A stretch of DNA of 64,000 nucleotides from Roseburia sp. CAG:10041_57 (GTDB lineage: Bacteria; Bacillota; Clostridia; Lachnospirales; Lachnospiraceae). The translations under genes and the position numbers were made by a program. Every line of letters starts with the position of its first letter. Positions within the stretch are counted from its first letter, which is position 1. The notes below the pieces were generated by a model. That model worked only from the letters and a program-made list of their open reading frames with translations, did not search any database and had not been told where the DNA came from. Location: positions 186,001 to 250,000 of the forward strand of contig MNTL01000001.1 in the NCBI GenBank assembly GCA_001916965.1, read 5' to 3'. This document shows, piece after piece, positions 26,692 through 34,630 of the stretch.

Positions 26692-27705
26692 CTACTCATC
26701 CTTGAGGATGACTTTATCCTTTATCTTCTCATTGATCTTCTGCTCCTTAAATGTAACACACTGCAGAATTGAATTCTTAATTTCAATAGACTTGGAGCTT
26801 CCATGAGTCTTCACTACCAGACCGTTCAGTCCAAGAAGCGGGGCACCGCCATAGGCTTCCAGGTTAAAGGATTTCAATGTGCTTTTCAGAGCAGGCTTAA
26901 CCAGAAGCGCACCAATCTTACTGCGCAAGGAAGTCATCATGCCAGCCTTAACCTTCTTCAACAGAGTGGCTGCTACACCTTCGTATAACTTTAATATGAT
27001 ATTACCCGCAAACGCCTCACAAACGATAACATCCGCATATCCTGACGGAATATCCCTTGCTTCGATACTTCCGATAAAATTAATCTCCGGGCAATTTTTA
27101 AGAAGAGGGAAGGTTTCCTTAACGAGCGCATTGCCCTTTTCTTCTTCTGCCCCGATATTTACAATGGCTACCCTGGGCTTGTCTACGCCTATTACGTTCT
27201 CCATGTATACAGAACCCATCTTCGCAAACTGTACCAGATGTGATGGCCTTGCATCTACGTTAGCACCACAGTCTATCAAAAGTGAGCATCCCTTCTCTGT
27301 AGGGATAAGTGGAGCAAGAGGTGGTCTCTCAATACCTCTGATTCTTCCGACAATTAACTGTCCTCCTACAAGTACAGCTCCTGAGCTTCCTGCTGATACA
27401 AAAGCATCACAGGTGCCGTCTTTTACCAGATTCAGGGCAACTACGATGGAAGAATTCTTCTTCTTTCTAATTGCCAGAACAGGTGGTTCTGCTGTCTCAA
27501 TCACTTCGTCTGCATTCACGACCTCAATCTGCTTCTCATTGTATGTATATTTGCCCAGTTCGGCTCTCACAACATCTTCCTTACCAGTCAGATATACGAT
27601 AATATTCTGATTCTCATTAACAGCTTCCACTGCACCTTTTACGATTTCAACCGGTGCATTGTCTCCGCCCATGGCATCTACCGCTACTCTCGTTATTTCT
27701 TCCAT
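26692..27705 (-). CDS. plsX: Phosphate acyltransferase PlsX
   Basis: PlsX makes acyl-phosphate from acyl-ACP for PlsY. Family features are VAVDAMGGDNAP at the N-terminus, SAGSSGAVLVGGQLI and GLVVKTHGSS near the end. The ATG at 27705 has GGAGG upstream (10 nt spacing); a TTG three codons earlier lies too close to it. It is 337 residues and first in the plsX-acpP-rnc-smc-ftsY unit. Confidence 0.96.
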   Translation of the reverse strand: MEEITRVAVDAMGGDNAPVEIVKGAVEAVNENQNIIVYLTGKEDVVRAELGKYTYNEKQIEVVNADEVIETAEPPVLAIRKKKNSSIVVALNLVKDGTCDAFVSAGSSGAVLVGGQLIVGRIRGIERPPLAPLIPTEKGCSLLIDCGANVDARPSHLVQFAKMGSVYMENVIGVDKPRVAIVNIGAEEEKGNALVKETFPLLKNCPEINFIGSIEARDIPSGYADVIVCEAFAGNIILKLYEGVAATLLKKVKAGMMTSLRSKIGALLVKPALKSTLKSFNLEAYGGAPLLGLNGLVVKTHGSSKSIEIKNSILQCVTFKEQKINEKIKDKVILKDE

Positions 27706-27764
27706 TGTCAGCAATCCTCCTACGTACAGCTCTTACTCAGCGTAGAGCGCACCAAACTAATATA

Positions 27765-27793
27765 AATATACTAGACAATGGTATAAAAATCAA
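27765..27793 (-). promoter_or_regulatory. Candidate promoter for plsX operon
   Basis: On the minus strand TTGATT (27788-27793), a 17-bp spacer and TATATT (27765-27770), just beyond the rpmF terminator and about 60 bp before plsX. No FapR-like operator was identified. Confidence 0.65.
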
Positions 27794-27803
27794 TATCTAA
27801 GCA

Positions 27804-27844
27804 AAAAATAAACAGGGAGTCAATCGTTATGATCAACTCCCTGT
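27804..27844 (-). terminator. Terminator of yceD-rpmF
   Basis: On the minus strand ACAGGGAGT pairs with ACTCCCTGT (27812-27820 with 27836-27844), followed by TTATTTTTTG. Confidence 0.88.
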
Positions 27845-27856
27845 CAGTCAGGCTGA

Positions 27857-28036
27857 TTAGTCAGCGCTGATGATTTCCTTCTTATTGTAAGAACCACAAG
27901 CCTTGCAAACTCTATGAGGCATCATTAAAGCACCGCACTTGCTGCACTTTACTAATGTAGGAGCGCTCATCTTCCAGTTTGCTCTTCTCTTATCTCTTCT
28001 TGCTTTAGAAGATTTATTCTTTGGACAAATAGACAT
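27857..28036 (-). CDS. rpmF: 50S ribosomal protein L32
   Basis: A 59-residue protein found by direct reading of the minus strand: it begins MSICPKNKSSKARRDKRRAN and has the zinc ribbon pair CSKCG...CKACG. L32 is a small basic protein of the large subunit; the four cysteines mark the zinc-containing form. The stop codon of yceD lies 2 bp upstream, and an AAGGAGGTG ribosome binding site overlaps the end of yceD. Confidence 0.96.
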   Translation of the reverse strand: MSICPKNKSSKARRDKRRANWKMSAPTLVKCSKCGALMMPHRVCKACGSYNKKEIISAD

Positions 28037-28038
28037 TG

Positions 28039-28563
28039 TTACACCTCCTTATACGCGTTAAAAATATCTTTAATCGCTGCCATTCGGGGATCGGGAACGA
28101 AATCATCGCATCCACAATCTCCTTCATTTAGATTTTTACCGCACACCTTACAAATTCCCTTACAGGATTCGTTGCACAAAACCTTCATTGGCCAATTCAA
28201 TAATATTTCATTATTGATCAGTCCGTCTATATCCAAGTGATACCCTTCCATGAAATCCATATCTTCGACATCTTCATCATCTCCGATATAATCAGGTGTT
28301 ACCACCCTTCTGGAAAAGTCTAAATCAAATGTATAATCTACATCCTTCAGGCATCTGTCACATTGCATTGCAAAGACAAGCTTCACATTGCCTTCAACCA
28401 ACGCCTTAGATTGTCCAATATTAGAAAGCTTCAAAGTTACAGGACTCTTCTCCTTAATGGTAAACGTCCCTAACTGACAGGTATATGAATCTGCTTCATA
28501 TGAAACAGTCAACTCCTGCGTCCTTCCCTCATTTGTTAATACATCTGTCAAATTCACTAACAT
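28039..28563 (-). CDS. YceD / DUF177 family protein
   Basis: A 174-residue protein nearly always encoded directly before rpmF and linked in other bacteria and plastids to 23S rRNA accumulation. Visible are the CDRCLKD motif and a Cys-rich C-terminal part (CNESCKGICKVCGKNL...CGCDD) that could bind zinc, followed by DPRMAAIKDIF. It is transcribed from a perfect consensus promoter. Confidence 0.93.
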   Translation of the reverse strand: MLVNLTDVLTNEGRTQELTVSYEADSYTCQLGTFTIKEKSPVTLKLSNIGQSKALVEGNVKLVFAMQCDRCLKDVDYTFDLDFSRRVVTPDYIGDDEDVEDMDFMEGYHLDIDGLINNEILLNWPMKVLCNESCKGICKVCGKNLNEGDCGCDDFVPDPRMAAIKDIFNAYKEV

Positions 28564-28590
28564 AGCAGACTCCTATCCACACATTGATTT

Positions 28591-28619
28591 ATTATACACA
28601 TGGTGCAATGTTTTGTCAA
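28591..28619 (-). promoter_or_regulatory. Perfect consensus sigma-A promoter for yceD-rpmF
   Basis: TTGACA (28614-28619), a 17-bp spacer and TATAAT (28591-28596) on the minus strand. Upstream (28620-28655) is an A-tract-rich stretch with a tandem AAAGTTAAATAA repeat that resembles an UP element. Confidence 0.93.
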
Positions 28620-28660
28620 CTAAATTTTTATATTTTTATTTAACTTTTTATTTAACTTTC

Positions 28661-30259
28661 CTACTGCTCTGTTACAGAAGCAAGAAGCTGGATAAATGCT
28701 GAATTCCAGTAGATTGTTACCTCATTGGTTGAGTAGCTTCCTGTCATATCTGCCAGAGCTTTAGCCGGTGCAATGTCTTTATCAAATATCTCCTTCACTG
28801 TCTCATCTGCCAGCCAGTTACACGGACCTCCAGACAACATTCCCGGCATTGCCCTGCCAACGAAACAGGATGGTCTGTGATGTGGATGTTTGATTGCATC
28901 AGTGCCACACCCCGTCAGATAGCTCAATCCCATAGGATTTCTTCCCAGCAGATAATGAAGCTGTTGAGCAGCTGCATCCAGATATTCCTTCTGTCCAGTC
29001 AGCCTATACGCATCATACAGATGCAGCCCATTATTGGCGGTATTCATATTGCTGCCCCAGGTATATTCCTCTGAAGCCAGGGCTGTACCATATCCATCCA
29101 CTTCTTCAATCTCAAGTTTGTGCCTGCCAAGGTCAATCATGGATGCTTTAATCTTCTCTTTTAATTCCTCAGATACAGGATTGGAAGTGGTGATATATGC
29201 AAGATTACCATAACTGCCCATAGCTCCCCAGCCATAGCCGTGATAGATTTTCCCGGCAGCTCTTTCTTCAAAATCTCTGCGGTATTTCTCATCGCCAAAT
29301 GTCTTATATAATTCAGCAGCTGCCCAATATCTCTCATCCTCATCACAAGGATCTCCATATTCTCCGGTTACGATTTCCTCAGGATTCTTGAAGCCGCCTG
29401 GTATGTTCATATTCTGCAAGGCTTCATAAGCACGTCTGGATGCAGCAGCCAATCTATCTGCGTATTCTGCATCATATTTCTGATAGAAACGGACAGCCAT
29501 AGCCGTAGCCGCTGCAAAATCACCAGTGGCTGTAGCAGAAACAGGGCTGATTACAATTTCTTCTTTCTCCTGATCCGGCAGAATAAACCCGCAGAAGTTA
29601 TAACAGCTTACCTTATGATATAATGCCCCGTCTTCACGCTGCATAGTCATCATCCAGTCAAGCTCGTATTTTAATTCATTAAAATAGTCAGGAAGTTCCG
29701 GCTTATGAGCCGCCGCATTAGTATATTGCCCCATAAAAGAAGGATTTACTTCATAAGCGAGCAGCATCTGTGCCACAGCCATAGCTCCCGGCACTACATA
29801 TCTTCCATAATCACCGGCATCATGCCAGCCACCGTTTACAGATATCTTATTCTGCGTACCATATATGACCGCATCCTGTGTGTGGCATGCTCCATGTGCG
29901 TAAGCTCCCGCAGCTGACTCCGGCAATTCACAGCCACATCTTTGCAGATAGAAGAAATACATTGCCTTCTGGAAAGTATCTGCATAGACATCCTCTCTGA
30001 TTTCAAAGGTATCAGACTCTCCTAAGCCTTTTGCCACAATATAATATCTCCCCGGCGTAGTAAGCTTGGAGAAATCTCCAATATAATCAATCTCTTTGGC
30101 AGAAGCATTCTCAAATCTTTTATCTGTACTGCCCTTCATCACGCACTCGCCATCACTTCTTAATACAGAGAATTCTACCGGTTCCTGTGCCTGAAATGTG
30201 ACATATTTCTTCATCCGTGGCTGATATCCACACTGATCTACAAAAATCTTCTTATACAT
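28661..30259 (-). CDS. Glycoside hydrolase family 9, intracellular type
   Basis: GH9 enzymes cleave beta-1,4-glucans by inversion. An N-terminal Ig-like CelD_N domain (about 1-85) precedes the (alpha/alpha)6 barrel. Catalytic features are GGWHDAGDYGRYV (Asp147, Asp150), the substrate-binding HHRPS (about 460) and the acid Glu in YSTNEVTIYWN (about 513). I start at the ATG at 30259 (532 residues); the frame extends to a TTG at 30280. There is no signal peptide, so it probably acts on imported cello-oligosaccharides. It is monocistronic, with a multi-hairpin repeat upstream. Confidence 0.92.
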   Translation of the reverse strand: MYKKIFVDQCGYQPRMKKYVTFQAQEPVEFSVLRSDGECVMKGSTDKRFENASAKEIDYIGDFSKLTTPGRYYIVAKGLGESDTFEIREDVYADTFQKAMYFFYLQRCGCELPESAAGAYAHGACHTQDAVIYGTQNKISVNGGWHDAGDYGRYVVPGAMAVAQMLLAYEVNPSFMGQYTNAAAHKPELPDYFNELKYELDWMMTMQREDGALYHKVSCYNFCGFILPDQEKEEIVISPVSATATGDFAAATAMAVRFYQKYDAEYADRLAAASRRAYEALQNMNIPGGFKNPEEIVTGEYGDPCDEDERYWAAAELYKTFGDEKYRRDFEERAAGKIYHGYGWGAMGSYGNLAYITTSNPVSEELKEKIKASMIDLGRHKLEIEEVDGYGTALASEEYTWGSNMNTANNGLHLYDAYRLTGQKEYLDAAAQQLHYLLGRNPMGLSYLTGCGTDAIKHPHHRPSCFVGRAMPGMLSGGPCNWLADETVKEIFDKDIAPAKALADMTGSYSTNEVTIYWNSAFIQLLASVTEQ

Positions 30260-30300
30260 ATTTATGTCCCGCCTTCCCAATATTGTATTTTCAATGCCGT

Positions 30301-30545
30301 TTCATTATATCATGAACTTCGTTCATGATCGTCATTCGCCGTTCGGGATGAGCATGCAAGCATGTTCCCCCTCACTAACGCTCATTATATCGTGAGCATA
30401 GCCCACTCAATGCATTTCGTAAAATTACACTTGCAAGCAAGTAATTTTACTTCATTATATCACAATTCGTGAACTAATGAACCCAGAAAAACAAATGTCT
30501 GCTTCGCAGCCGCTTGTTTTTCCTTGAGGTTCATTATATTAGTCA
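30301..30545. repeat. Array of palindromes with four TTCATTATAT motifs
   Basis: The motif (T/C)TCATTATAT recurs at 30301, 30381, 30451 and 30530, spaced 70-80 bp. Between copies lie hairpins: ATCATGAAC-TTC-GTTCATGAT (30309-30329), CATGC-AA-GCATG (30354-30365), AAATTAC...GTAATTT around CTTGC-AA-GCAAG (30422-30447), and AAAAACAA...TTGTTTTT enclosing CTGC-TTC-GCAG (30487-30522). It lies between divergent GH9 and tmcAL. On the minus strand each motif reads ATATAATGAA, -10-like. It makes up most of the gene-free stretch 30260-30712. Confidence 0.75.
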
Positions 30546-30554
30546 TGATGGTTA

Positions 30555-30583
30555 TTGTTTTTTATACCGGGACACACTATAAT
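30555..30583 (+). promoter_or_regulatory. Sigma-A promoter for tmcAL
   Basis: TTGTTT (30555-30560), a 17-bp spacer and TATAAT (30578-30583), giving a leader of about 120 nt before tmcAL. Confidence 0.75.
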
Positions 30584-30626
30584 ATAGTCATGCATCAGTT
30601 CTGGGAAGAGTGCGGTCATATCGTAT

Positions 30627-30675
30627 CGCCAGTGTCTCGGTTCACACATTATATTATCCCGGAGAACACTTGGCG
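30627..30675 (+). promoter_or_regulatory. Structured hairpin in the tmcAL 5' leader
   Basis: CGCCAGTGT (30627-30635) pairs with ACACTTGGCG (30666-30675) with one bulge, and CTCGG (30636-30640) pairs with CCGGAG (30659-30664) with one bulge. The stem is about 14 bp and ends 25 nt before the GAAAGG near the start codon. No known riboswitch class recognised. Confidence 0.5.
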
Positions 30676-30712
30676 GCTGGTGCATTTTAATGTGAAAGGT
30701 ATGATAACTTCT

Positions 30713-31942
30713 ATGAAAATTGCTGCAGTTATAGCTGAATACAATCCATTCCATAACGGTCATCTCTATCAGTTACAGAACATCCGTGAAGAACTGGGAG
30801 CTGACCGCATTCTTGTTATTATGAGCGGTAATTTCATGCAAAGAGGCATTCCCGCTATCGTTGACAAATATCTCCGCACCCGGATGGCATTGGAGAATGG
30901 CGCCGATGTTGTGCTGGAGCTTCCTGTATATTACAGTCTCGGCAGCGCAGAATATTTCGCCCAGGGTGCGGTATCCTTATTAGATAAGCTCGGTGTCATT
31001 GACTACCTTCACTTTGGCAGCGAATGCGGCAATCTACAGTCATTACAAGAAATCGCTTCCATATTGTCGTCAGAAAGTGACACGTATGTCACTTATTTAA
31101 AAGAATATCAGAAAAAGGGAGAGTCTTTCGCTTCTGCCAGATACTACGCATTGATGCAGGAATTATCTTCTGAAAAGGCTGCATTAACCAAAGAACCTAA
31201 TAATACCCTGGCAATCGAATATATCAAGGCATTAATGATGCGTCAAAGCTCCATACAGCCTGTTACTTTAAAAAGGCAGGGAAATGGTTACAATGCGCCC
31301 TCGCTGAATAATGAACTCGCTTCTGCCAGCGCCATCAGGAATTTCATGCAGGATAAACAGGCTGATTATATACGATTAGCCGATCAGATTCCCTCTTCGG
31401 TATATTCCAGTCTCATAAATAACCGGGAATATCTGTATGCTGATGACTTCTCTTCTATATTATATTATAAACTGATTAACTGCTTTCACTCCGGTCATGA
31501 CCTGTCCGATATCTACGATATGACTGAATCCCTGTCCGATATCTTCCGCAAGCATCTGCCAGAGTATACTTCTTTCCAGCAGTTCTGCCTGGACTGTAAG
31601 ACCAGAAACGTGACCTTCACCAGAATTGCAAGAAGTCTCATGCATATCCTTCTGGATATGGATCAGGAGACTGCCAATCAGTTAAAAGAAAATGACTATA
31701 CTTTCTATGCGCATCTGCTTGGATTCAATGATAAAGGGCGGGATGTTTTGAAAGCAATAAAAGGCAACAGCTCTATTCCAGTCTTTACCAGACTTCCTGA
31801 AATGTTGAAGAAGCTGGATGGGGCAGCACTTACTTCTTTGCAGGCTGATATTTATGCCTCACAGCTCTATTACGGGATGCAGGGGCAGAAATATCACCAT
31901 ACGCCCATAAATGAGTTTCGTCTGAAATACAATCCCTGCTAA
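30713..31942 (+). CDS. tmcAL: tRNA(Met) cytidine acetate ligase TmcAL (YlbM type)
   Basis: TmcAL forms N4-acetylcytidine at the wobble position of elongator tRNA-Met using acetate and ATP. The N-terminus KIAAVIAEYNPFHNGHLYQL holds the nucleotidyltransferase HxGH motif; MSGNFMQRGIPAIVDK and FGSEC follow. I start at the ATG at 30713 (409 residues), matching the family N-terminus; longer frames run into the leader hairpin. Ends in a terminator that overlaps its last codons. Confidence 0.93.
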   Translation: MKIAAVIAEYNPFHNGHLYQLQNIREELGADRILVIMSGNFMQRGIPAIVDKYLRTRMALENGADVVLELPVYYSLGSAEYFAQGAVSLLDKLGVIDYLHFGSECGNLQSLQEIASILSSESDTYVTYLKEYQKKGESFASARYYALMQELSSEKAALTKEPNNTLAIEYIKALMMRQSSIQPVTLKRQGNGYNAPSLNNELASASAIRNFMQDKQADYIRLADQIPSSVYSSLINNREYLYADDFSSILYYKLINCFHSGHDLSDIYDMTESLSDIFRKHLPEYTSFQQFCLDCKTRNVTFTRIARSLMHILLDMDQETANQLKENDYTFYAHLLGFNDKGRDVLKAIKGNSSIPVFTRLPEMLKKLDGAALTSLQADIYASQLYYGMQGQKYHHTPINEFRLKYNPC

Positions 31943-31970
31943 AAAGGGATTGTATTATTGTATTCTTTTT
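31926..31970 (+). terminator. Terminator overlapping the tmcAL stop codon
   Basis: AATACAATCCC (31926-31936), which encodes the last residues, pairs with GGGATTGTATT (31946-31956). A T-rich run ending TTTTT follows at 31966-31970. Confidence 0.75.
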
Positions 31971-32013
31971 GCATACTCATCCATAACAGTGTCATATTTA
32001 CTATTATAATGCA

Positions 32014-33378
32014 TTAATTCTTAAAGCTATGTATAGGGGCAGGAATGCGTCCGGTCCTGTTGACGAAAGCATCACAGGAGAACTGATTAACCGGCATGAT
32101 TGGTGCATATCCGAAGAGTCCACCGAATTCAACCTTATCTCCTACTGTCTTACCGATTGCAGGAATGATACGGACTGCTGTTGTTTTCTGGTTGACCATA
32201 CCGATTGCACATTCATCTGCGATGATACCGGAAATGGTAGTATCCTTGGTATCTCCCGGAATTGCGATCATGTCCAGACCTACTGAACATACACAGGTCA
32301 TTGCTTCCAGCTTCTCAATGGTAAGAGCGCCTGCCTGTACGGCATCAATCATACCCTGATCTTCACTGACAGGAATAAATGCACCGCTGAGTCCACCTAC
32401 ATAAGAAGATGCCATAACGCCGCCCTTCTTAACCTGGTCATTTAACAAAGCAAGAGCTGCTGTTGTTCCGGGTGCACCAGCGTGTTCCAGACCAATTTCA
32501 CAGAGGATATCTGCAACACTGTCACCGATTGCAGGAGTTGGCGCAAGTGAGAGGTCTACGATACCGAAAGGAATACCCAGCCTGTTGGATGCTTCCTGTG
32601 CTACCAGCTGTCCTACTCTTGTAACCTTAAATGCTGTCTTTTTAATGGTTTCACATAATACTTCAAAGTTCTCGCCACGTACACTCTCCAGAGCAGTCTT
32701 TACTACACCGGGACCACTGACACCTACATTGATGATAGCATCTGCTTCTGTTACGCCGTGGAAAGCACCTGCCATGAACGGATTATCATCAGGAGCATTA
32801 CAGAAAACAACTAATTTCATACAGTCTGCACTGTCATTGTCTTTACTAATTTCAGCAGTCTGCTTAATAATCGTTCCCATTAATCTGACTGCATCCATAT
32901 TGATACCAGTCTTCGTGGAGCCAAGATTAACAGAGCTGCAGACTCTTTCTGTCTCATGAAGTGCCTGAGGAATGGATCGGATCAGAAGCTCATCTGCCCT
33001 AGTCATGCCCTTGGATACCAGTGCTGAATATCCACCGATCAGATTGACACCGACTTCCCTGGCTGCTCTGTCCATTGTCTTAGCCAGAGTGACGAAATCT
33101 TCAGATGTCTTACATGCTGCGCCGCCAACTAATGCCATGGGTGTAACAGAAATTCTTTTATTTACAATAGGAATCCCGAATTCTTTCTCAATTGCCTCAC
33201 CGGTTGCTACCAGATCCTTGGCTACTGTCTTGATCTTCGTATAGATATTCTCGTTTAATTTATCGAGATTGGAATCAATACAATCCAGAAGGCTGATACC
33301 CAGTGTGATGGTTCTCACATCCAGATTCTCCTTCTCGATCATCTTATTAGTCTCTAATACTTCATAAATATTAATCAT
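32014..33378 (-). CDS. UPF0210 (DUF711/PFL) family protein
   Basis: A 454-residue conserved protein of the UPF0210 family, related in fold to glycyl-radical-enzyme barrels but without a known reaction. Visible conserved parts are TLGISLLDC, SVTPMALVGGA, GGYSALVSKGM and VDLSLAPTPAIGDSVADIL. AGGAG precedes the ATG. It lies 46 bp after an ACT-domain gene, the standard pairing for this family, suggesting amino-acid-responsive control at the protein level. Function unassigned. Confidence 0.92.
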   Translation of the reverse strand: MINIYEVLETNKMIEKENLDVRTITLGISLLDCIDSNLDKLNENIYTKIKTVAKDLVATGEAIEKEFGIPIVNKRISVTPMALVGGAACKTSEDFVTLAKTMDRAAREVGVNLIGGYSALVSKGMTRADELLIRSIPQALHETERVCSSVNLGSTKTGINMDAVRLMGTIIKQTAEISKDNDSADCMKLVVFCNAPDDNPFMAGAFHGVTEADAIINVGVSGPGVVKTALESVRGENFEVLCETIKKTAFKVTRVGQLVAQEASNRLGIPFGIVDLSLAPTPAIGDSVADILCEIGLEHAGAPGTTAALALLNDQVKKGGVMASSYVGGLSGAFIPVSEDQGMIDAVQAGALTIEKLEAMTCVCSVGLDMIAIPGDTKDTTISGIIADECAIGMVNQKTTAVRIIPAIGKTVGDKVEFGGLFGYAPIMPVNQFSCDAFVNRTGRIPAPIHSFKN

Positions 33379-33424
33379 AACAATTTGCTCCTAACGTTAA
33401 AATGCATAAACCGGTCAGTATCTC

Positions 33425-33697
33425 TTAGATTCTGTGCATAGAGTCAAAGATTTCTTCTCTCTGGCACTTAATGATTACCCCTATCTCTGTTCCAAGTTTA
33501 TCCAAATCGTCAGAAACCTCGCTGACTGACTTCTGAGACTTATTCATATCTGCAATCATCATCATGTTGAAATAGTTGTTGACGATTGTCTGGGAAATGT
33601 CCAGAATGTTAATCTGATTCTCTGCCAGATAAGTACACACTTTTGCTATGATACCTACAGTATCTTTTCCTACAACAGTAATAATTGTTTTCTTCAT
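33425..33697 (-). CDS. ACT-domain protein, UPF0237 family
   Basis: A 90-residue single ACT domain (ITVVGKDTVGIIAKVCTYLAENQINILDIS). ACT domains bind amino acids or other small ligands. It is the regular partner of UPF0210 genes and directly precedes one here. Confidence 0.93.
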   Translation of the reverse strand: MKKTIITVVGKDTVGIIAKVCTYLAENQINILDISQTIVNNYFNMMMIADMNKSQKSVSEVSDDLDKLGTEIGVIIKCQREEIFDSMHRI

Positions 33698-33799
33698 AAC
33701 TCGTGACTCCTTCTTTGTACCACCTTAACTGTAACAGTCTTAATATGTATAAATATGCACTTATTAACAAGCGCTTATTCCATCATACCTAATAACTCC

Positions 33800-34597
33800 C
33801 TAAATTTCAACCATTTGTGATAATTCGCTTCGATTTGCAACAAAAATCGGAAAATCATCCGGTTTATAGGCATTATCACCCATGGCAATCTCCAGTCTTA
33901 CTGTTTCATATGCAAGCTCTTCCAGATTATTATCCCTGCTCAGATGCCCCAGACACACAGCCTGCAGATGATCGTGCAACAGTCTGCTCAGTAATTTACC
34001 TGACAATTCATTGGACAAATGTCCTCTTTTACCAAGGATTCTCTGTTTCAGGTAATACGGATAAGGTCCGACCTGTAACATTTTGATATCATGATTGGCT
34101 TCCAGCATCAGGGCATCCATCCCCTTTAGGCTCTCCACTGTATATTCATCATAGGTTCCAAGGTCTGTGACCACTGCCATTTTACGACCGCCGTACTGGA
34201 AGCGATATGCCACAGGCTGCGCTGCATCATGGGAGATCCGCATGGGATTTACAGTAATATCCTTAACTATCATTTTTTCATCCGCATTCACTTCATGGAA
34301 CAGTTCTTCATCAATTGCCCCAAGAGATTTAATCCCCTTAATCGCCTTAATCGTTCCCGGTGTGGCATAGATTGGAATGCCGAACTTACGGCTCATGACA
34401 CCCAGCCCATTAATATGGTCTGCATGTTCATGTGTAATCAGAATACCATCAATATCCTGACCTTTCAGTCCCAACTGATTCAGTCCTTCCACTGTTTTCT
34501 TACAGCTGATGCCCACATCTACAAGCAGATGGGTAGCCTCCGTTCCGATATAAATACAATTGCCGCTGCTTCCGCTGGCTATACTGCACATTTTCAT
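33800..34597 (-). CDS. MBL-fold hydrolase, YycJ/WalJ type
   Basis: A 265-residue metallo-beta-lactamase-fold protein with ASGSSGNCIYIG at the N-terminus, the metal motif THEHADHINGL, and later His residues in RGHLSNELSG and LGHLSRDNN. In Bacillus and Streptococcus the relative is linked to the WalRK cell-wall regulon; the gene is not with walRK here. In-frame ATGs at 34597 and 34591 are both possible. It follows the FtsA-like gene by 33 bp. Confidence 0.88.
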   Translation of the reverse strand: MKMCSIASGSSGNCIYIGTEATHLLVDVGISCKKTVEGLNQLGLKGQDIDGILITHEHADHINGLGVMSRKFGIPIYATPGTIKAIKGIKSLGAIDEELFHEVNADEKMIVKDITVNPMRISHDAAQPVAYRFQYGGRKMAVVTDLGTYDEYTVESLKGMDALMLEANHDIKMLQVGPYPYYLKQRILGKRGHLSNELSGKLLSRLLHDHLQAVCLGHLSRDNNLEELAYETVRLEIAMGDNAYKPDDFPIFVANRSELSQMVEI

Positions 34598-34630
34598 TGG
34601 TGTCTGTCAATCCTCACATTCTAACTATTT

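Noticed and set aside
30524..30712. N-terminal extension of tmcAL
   Set aside because: It covers the promoter and leader hairpin, and TmcAL proteins start at the nucleotidyltransferase motif.
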